The notes under the pieces are model-generated. The model had not been told where the DNA came from. It saw only the letters and a program-made list of their open reading frames with translations, and did no database searches. 64,000 nucleotides of DNA from assembly GCA_963747835.1 (NCBI GenBank), contig CAVVGO010000005.1, forward strand, positions 3,452,956-3,516,955, in the 5' to 3' direction. The translations under genes were made by a program, and so were the position numbers. Origin of the DNA: JAJPKK01 sp963747835 (lineage in GTDB: Bacteria; Pseudomonadota; Alphaproteobacteria; Rhizobiales; Xanthobacteraceae). Of the stretch, positions 60,388 through 64,000 are shown piece after piece; positions within the stretch are counted from its first letter, which is position 1; each line of letters opens with the position of its first letter.

Positions 60388-61356
60388 TCACGACTTCGCT
60401 CGTCCAATCAGCTCGACTTCCACGCCATCGAGGTAGCGGTTTCGCTCATCGCTGAGCTGGTGCCAAAGCTTATAGGCGTCGGCCTCGCCTCCCGCTTGCA
60501 TGATGGGCTTGTCCAGTCTGTCGAACTGATTGAACTGCGCGACCGGCATCAAGCTATTTGTCCGGCCGCCTGCAAAGAGAATCCATGCCGATATAGCTTC
60601 TGTCACGCGGGCAAGCGCCTTTATCGCATCGGTGATTTTGTTCGTTGTCACCATCAGGTCGGCAATTCTTTTCCTCGATTCCGGGCCGCCCGCATGGGCA
60701 AGAAAGGCGTGGCTCCATTTCGCCAGTTCGTCTGCGCCACTGTCGTCAAGCCAACTTTCAATGGTTTCCAGGAGAGCCGTGGGAAGGCGATCTTCGCGAC
60801 TGCGCTTCGCGGGAGCGATGCCTGCCAGCTTGTCGAACTGCTCATGTGCCATACGCGAGGTGCCGTGCGCGCCCGGGCCTGATGTCTGGCCCCAGAAAAA
60901 TCCCTTTCCAGCGCGCTCCATCATTTCCTTTTGCTGGACCGCCTCGTAATCATAGGGCAGGCCGTCAAAGCAAACGAAGTTTTCGCGCGTGAACAAAGCG
61001 AAGTTGCGTTTTAAATCCTTTGCCAGTCTGCGCAGCGAAATGATGTCCTTGTTGCCATCGTCCATCAGCCTTCGTATCGCTAGAACCTGTGTCGCCACGT
61101 GTCCGTCAAACAACGCCTCGGCTAGTAGCGAGTTGTGGAGGCCGTTATTTTCGTCGGTGATGGCGAAGTGTGTTAGCGCCCTGAATGAAACATCAGTCCA
61201 CACCATTGACGAGAGGACCCGCCAGATGGCGTGATGCTCGTCCGTGTCGATCCACGATAGCCACAAGCGCCTTTTCGCCCGATAGGACTCAAGCGTGGCG
61301 CGCTTTTCTGGCGCTACTTCGCATTGGCCAATCGAGTAAATGTAGTCGTCAGACAT
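60388..61356 (-). CDS. Unrecognised 322-residue helical protein, first of a pair (possibly HEPN/AbiU2-like)
   Basis: Mostly helical: 'LESYRAKRRLWLSWIDTDEHHAIWRVLSSMVWTDVSFRALTHFAITDENNGLHNSLLAEALFDGHVATQVLAIRRLMDDGNKDIISLRRLAKDLKRNFALFTRENFVCFDGLPYDYEAVQQKEMM'. The 'LFD.....Q....RRL.D.....SL..L..D..R' core resembles the AbiU2-like HEPN arrangement known from abortive-infection proteins. I can recall the pattern but not a firm match. A clear RxxxxH ribonuclease motif is not seen in that core. The C-terminal part has 'NSLMPVAQFNQFDRLDKPIMQAGGEADAYKLWHQLSDERNRYLDGVEVELIGRA'. Co-transcribed with the 204-residue gene. Confidence 0.5.
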   Translation of the reverse strand: MSDDYIYSIGQCEVAPEKRATLESYRAKRRLWLSWIDTDEHHAIWRVLSSMVWTDVSFRALTHFAITDENNGLHNSLLAEALFDGHVATQVLAIRRLMDDGNKDIISLRRLAKDLKRNFALFTRENFVCFDGLPYDYEAVQQKEMMERAGKGFFWGQTSGPGAHGTSRMAHEQFDKLAGIAPAKRSREDRLPTALLETIESWLDDSGADELAKWSHAFLAHAGGPESRKRIADLMVTTNKITDAIKALARVTEAISAWILFAGGRTNSLMPVAQFNQFDRLDKPIMQAGGEADAYKLWHQLSDERNRYLDGVEVELIGRAKS

Positions 61357-61412
61357 AAGGTTATTATGTCGAATTTCATGCCGAGCGGAAGTCTTGATTT
61401 TCGAACGAGCGC

Positions 61413-61637
61413 TTAGGGTTCGCCGTGCACGGCCATACCTGCAAACAACGTCGGCTCCCGATAGCGGCCGGCGGCCGTCCGCTCGGGCGGCGGACGGCTA
61501 TCGGCTTTGAGCTGGAACAAGGCGGGCTGCTCGGGCTGCGACAACCGCCATGCCTCAAGCTGCTGCCGGCGCAATTCGCAGAGGCGCTGCCAGCTAAAGG
61601 CATGGCCGTCGACGATGAGGGTGTCGGGCTTCGCCAT
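61413..61637 (-). CDS. Small protein downstream of ardC, conserved on rhizobial elements
   Basis: 74 residues, 'MAKPDTLIVDGHAFSWQRLCELRRQQLEAWRLSQPEQPALFQLKADSRPPPERTAAGRYREPTLFAGM..'. The sequence 'MAKPDTLI.DG.AFSW..LCELRR.QLEAWR....EQPALF.L..D.RP..ERTA.GRY.EPTL' is one I recognise as a small protein following ardC in Rhizobiales plasmids and ICEs. Function unknown. It starts 9 bases after the corrected ArdC stop, on the same strand. Expression probably coupled with ardC. Confidence 0.7.
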   Translation of the reverse strand: MAKPDTLIVDGHAFSWQRLCELRRQQLEAWRLSQPEQPALFQLKADSRPPPERTAAGRYREPTLFAGMAVHGEP

Positions 61638-61646
61638 GACGCCCCC

Positions 61647-62554
61647 TCACGCCGCGTCGGCCTGAGGGGCCGCGGATTGCCTGCAAGCCATGCAGGAAAT
61701 CCGCCGCGCGCTGCGCATGCGACGCGGCGGTGAAGATCGCCCGCTTGTCGTCCTTCAGGACCTTGATCCATGACGCGATATAGGCGGCGTGGTCCGTCGC
61801 GAACTTCCGGCGTCAGTTCGAGGTCGGCGGAAAGGAAGGCGGAGCCAAGCTCGGCGACAAGCTCTTCCATCGCGTAGCCTTCATCGCCGAAGCGCTTGCG
61901 GCCGAAGTCGCGGTCAAGGCGCGACGGGTGGCGCGTCCAGTGCGTCGTCTCATGCGCGAGCGTGGCGTAATAGCTTTCCGCGTCGCGGAAGCTCTCGAAG
62001 GGCGGCATCTGCACGTGATCGGTGGAGGGGCTGTAGTAGGCGCGGTTGCCGCCGTGGCGAACGTTGGCGCCGGTCGCGGCAAAGAAACTGCTCCGCGTGC
62101 GCGATGCGCTGCACGGTCTCGCGTGCGCGGCGCGGCCTTCGCGTAAAAATGCTCGGGCAAGCCGTCGATCTGCTCGACATTGAAAACCGTGTAGCCCTTC
62201 ATGAAGGGGATTGCGCGCTCGCTCTCCTCGCCGGTCGCTGCGTCGGTCTCGGTGCGGATGATCTTGTCGGCATAGACGACAAGGCTGCCGTGCTCGCCCT
62301 TGCGGACATGGGCCTTGAGTTCCAGCGCCTGCTTGAAGGTCATCCAGATCGGCGCGGCGTAGCCCTTCTCGATCGCTGCCGACCACAGCATCAGGACATT
62401 GATGCCCTGATAGGGAATGCCGTTCGCCGCGCAACGGCCGGGTGATGCGCCCGGCCGCATGCTCGGCGTTCCACGGCTTGATGCCAAGGCCTGACGCCTT
62501 TCTCCAACTCGCGACGATCTGATCGGTGATCTTCTGATAAACATCGGTTCTCAT
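61647..62554 (-). pseudogene. ardC: ArdC anti-restriction protein, frame-broken
   Basis: ArdC proteins bind single-stranded DNA and carry a zincin-type peptidase domain; they protect incoming DNA from restriction. 'MRTDVYQKITDQIVASWRKASGLGIKPWNAEHAAGRITRPLR' (ATG at 62554), then 'ANGIPYQGINVLMLWSAAIEKGYAAPIWMTFKQALELKAHVRKGEHGSLVVYADKI' (ssDNA-binding domain). After further frame changes come 'ETVQRIAHAEQF', 'FAATGANVRHGGNRAYYSPSTDHVQMPPFESFRDAESYYATLAHETTHWTRHPSRL' (HExxH-like HETTH metal site), 'EELVAELGSAFLSADLEL', and 'DHAAYIASWIKVLKDDKRAIFTAASHAQRAADFLHGLQ'. About four indels (62430, 62130, 62085, 61800). Confidence 0.75.
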
Positions 62555-63155
62555 TGCCTGTTCCTTTCTTGGCTTGCGGGTTGCGCATGCAACCGGACTA
62601 GCCACGCGGCAATGAGCGGGGGGTTGGCCGTCACAGGCCAAAAAACGTCGGGGTGGTGCGGGCCGGAGCGCAGCGACTACCCGGCCCGCGTTTTTCGCCC
62701 GCAGGGCTTGGCCTTGACGGCCTGGGGGTCGCAGACCCCCCACCTCAAAAACGGGCCAGAGGCCCCACCTTCAAACAAGAGCACCCGAAGAGCGTGAGCA
62801 TAGCGACGCCACAGGCGGCACGCGAGACGATGCAGCCCCGAGCCCGGTTAAAAGGGCACCCGCAGGAGCGACAGCATAGCGCGCCGTCTTCGGCGAAAAG
62901 CGGGACCGAGTGCCCCCGGCGAGGGGTACCGGCTCACTTGCGCGAGGGATCGTCACCGAATGGCCAAGACCCGCCATCCCGCTCGCGGGATCTCCGGGGC
63001 TTGGTGAGCACAGCGAGTAGAGCCCGGTTCGGCACTGCCGGACGCGCCAAGCCGGCACGAAAAGCCGTGACTGGAGATCGTGCAGGTCTATGCTCATTTG
63101 CGGCACCGGGATTTGTCCCGCGGTGCGGTAACAATGACGAACCATAGCAAGCTCA
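62555..63155. other. GC-rich intergenic region with hairpins, no gene
   Basis: About 600 bases with short inverted repeats: GGGGGTC / GACCCCC with a 3-base loop (62724-62740) and GGCC..GGCC near 62711-62722. Two imperfect direct repeats of the type 'CCCG-AGCG--AGCATAGCG' occur near 62775 and 62858. This style of sequence, hairpins mixed with 'GAGC..AGCATAGC' motifs, is usual upstream of ardC on rhizobial plasmids. It must hold the ardC and vsr promoters. I see no coding region. Confidence 0.5.
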
Positions 63156-63565
63156 GTGACAGACATAGTTTCGCCCACCCGTCGCTCCGAAATCATGAGC
63201 CGCATACGTGCAAAGGGCACGAAGCCAGAGCTTATCGTTCGGAGCACCGCACACGGTCTCGGACACCGGTTCAGGCTTCATGTCAAAGACCTCCCTGGCT
63301 CGCCAGACCTGGTCTTTCCCGGGAAGAGACTCGCGCTTTACGTGCATGGGTGCTTCTGGCATCGGCATCAGGGATGTGCTTGTGCCTACAGGCCAAAATC
63401 GAATGTTGAGTTCTGGAAAGGAAAGTTTAAGAGTAATGTAGCACGCGATAAACGTGTACAGAGGGAGCTGGAGGAAATGGGTTGGCGCGTCGCGATCATC
63501 TGGGAATGCGAAACGGCAAATCCTGAAGTCTCCGCAAGGAACTGAAGGAATTGCTGCGCCGATGA
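63156..63565 (+). CDS. vsr: Very short patch repair endonuclease Vsr (single frameshift near end)
   Basis: Vsr nicks DNA at T-G mismatches created by deamination of 5-methylcytosine and starts repair to C-G. Identified by 'MTDIVSPTRRSEIMSRIRAKGTKPELIVRSTAHGLGHRFRLHVKDLPGSPDLVFPGKRLALYVHGCFWHRHQGCACAYRPKSNVEFWKGKFKSNVARDKRVQRELEEMGWRVAIIWECE'. This includes the catalytic Asp in 'SPDLVFP', 'VHGCFWHRHQGC' (zinc and active-site residues), and the C-terminal 'WRVAIIWECE'. One missing base near 63528 shifts the tail. With it the end is 'NPEVLRKELKELLRR'-like and stops at 63563-63565. Overlaps the methyltransferase start by ATGA, as is common for vsr/dcm pairs. Confidence 0.85.
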
Positions 63566-64000
63566 TCTCTGCACGCGACAAGGCTGCGCGAAAAAAAAAG
63601 CTTGAACGTCTGCGTTCAGGCAAGAAGCCGCGCGTGCTGGAAATATGCTCTGGTTGCGGCGGGCTCGCCCTCGGCCTCCTGACCGCCGGGTTCGAACTCT
63701 CGGCGCACATCGAAATTGATGCCGAAGCCGCGGAAAGCTATGCCGTAAATTTTGGCCACGACCGTGAAGCTCGATGGGCTCTGCCGCGCGACCTGGAAAA
63801 ATGCTCGACAGAAAAGCTCGTCACCGAACTCGGGCTGCACACTTCGCCCAAGGATTCGTTTGATATCCTTGCCGCTGGATTCCCCTGCCAGGCGTTCGCG
63901 CGAATCGGTCGATCAAAACTTCGCTCGGTTTCGGGCGGAGCGGACGATGCTTTTCGGAAAGACCCGCGCGCGTCGCTTTATCGCCGCTTTCTTCGATACG
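63562..64000 (+). CDS. C5 cytosine DNA methyltransferase, N-terminal part (truncated by window)
   Basis: At least 146 residues visible, no stop before the window edge. After a basic start ('MISARDKAARKKKLERLRSGKKPRV') come motif I 'LEICSGCGGLALGLLTAGFELSAHIEIDAEAAESYAVNF' (SAM binding), 'FDILAAGFPCQAFARIGRSKLRS', where PCQ is motif IV with the catalytic Cys, and the target-recognition region lies outside. The overlap with vsr (TGATGA) means the two are co-translated: methylation followed by repair of deaminated sites. A restriction partner may follow. The recognition sequence is unknown. Confidence 0.85.
   Translation, partial: MISARDKAARKKKLERLRSGKKPRVLEICSGCGGLALGLLTAGFELSAHIEIDAEAAESYAVNFGHDREARWALPRDLEKCSTEKLVTELGLHTSPKDSFDILAAGFPCQAFARIGRSKLRSVSGGADDAFRKDPRASLYRRFLRY

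Noticed and set aside
46230..64000. CRISPR arrays
   Set aside because: I looked for regularly spaced direct repeats throughout the island and saw none. The repeats at 57400-57620 and 62700-62900 are inverted or irregular.
46235..64000. Site-specific integrase for the element
   Set aside because: No tyrosine or serine recombinase signature was found in any frame; presumed to lie past the right edge.

Overview
The window is GC-rich (only short AT-rich patches) and its gene families (DUF3126, PAS_5, BTLCP transglutaminase-like peptidase, DUF6949, DUF3142, PilZ pairs, MOBQ relaxase with TraD/TraG, ArdC) point to an alphaproteobacterium of the Rhizobiales, near Bradyrhizobium, Rhodoplanes or Pseudolabrys. 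No 16S or other phylogenetic marker is present, so the genus is left open.

Layout. (1) 1-8.3 kb: small housekeeping and accessory genes (nitroreductase, flavin reductase, patatin, CBS protein, rhomboid, PAS_5, PilZ, BTLCP peptidase, an orphan MinE), nearly all broken by one or more single-base indels, with two REP-like inverted repeats. (2) 8.9-12.6 kb: a secreted polysaccharide deacetylase, small membrane proteins and a complete IS with doubled terminal repeats. (3) 12.8-15.9 kb, minus strand: three tandem RidA-family genes, a damaged ABC substrate-binding protein and a ModA-like binding protein. (4) 16-27.2 kb: a possible redox/uptake module. It has a periplasmic protein with a carboxypeptidase-regulatory-like fold and a CxxCH haem motif, divergent from cytochrome b561, two related membrane proteins, a nitrate/sulfonate-type ABC transporter, OsmC and an acyl-CoA-dehydrogenase-fold flavoprotein. 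Three secreted proteins of unknown function follow. (5) 27.2-46 kb: ordinary chromosomal genes (gamma-carbonic-anhydrase-like hexapeptide protein, CysE, alpha/beta hydrolase, FAD monooxygenase, core MetE-like protein, amino-acid binding protein, L-lactate permease, DUF3142, DUF3857).

(6) From about 46.18 kb to the right edge lies a mobile element. Its left border is a truncated 3' part of a tRNA-Leu gene, followed by AT-rich DNA. Inside are a 1501-residue NACHT/STAND-type NTPase with an endonuclease-like N-terminus; a minus-strand mobilisation operon (MOBQ relaxase, small protein, TraD-type ATPase, membrane protein, membrane-tethered DnaJ, small membrane protein, SEL1-repeat protein); a hairpin-rich putative transfer-origin region; TraD and TraG; an unrecognised two-gene pair (one perhaps HEPN/AbiU2-like, one perhaps nuclease-like); an ArdC anti-restriction gene; and a Vsr endonuclease overlapping a C5 cytosine methyltransferase cut by the window edge. 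No integrase and no mating-pair-formation genes are visible, so the element looks mobilisable, or its remaining genes lie beyond the edge.

The best candidates for something undescribed are the large NTPase, the 59.8-61.4 kb gene pair, and the DnaJ/SEL1/coupling-ATPase operon. Many frameshifts are +1 insertions, and several sit on perfect palindromes. I cannot tell from one sequence whether they are consensus errors or real decay.
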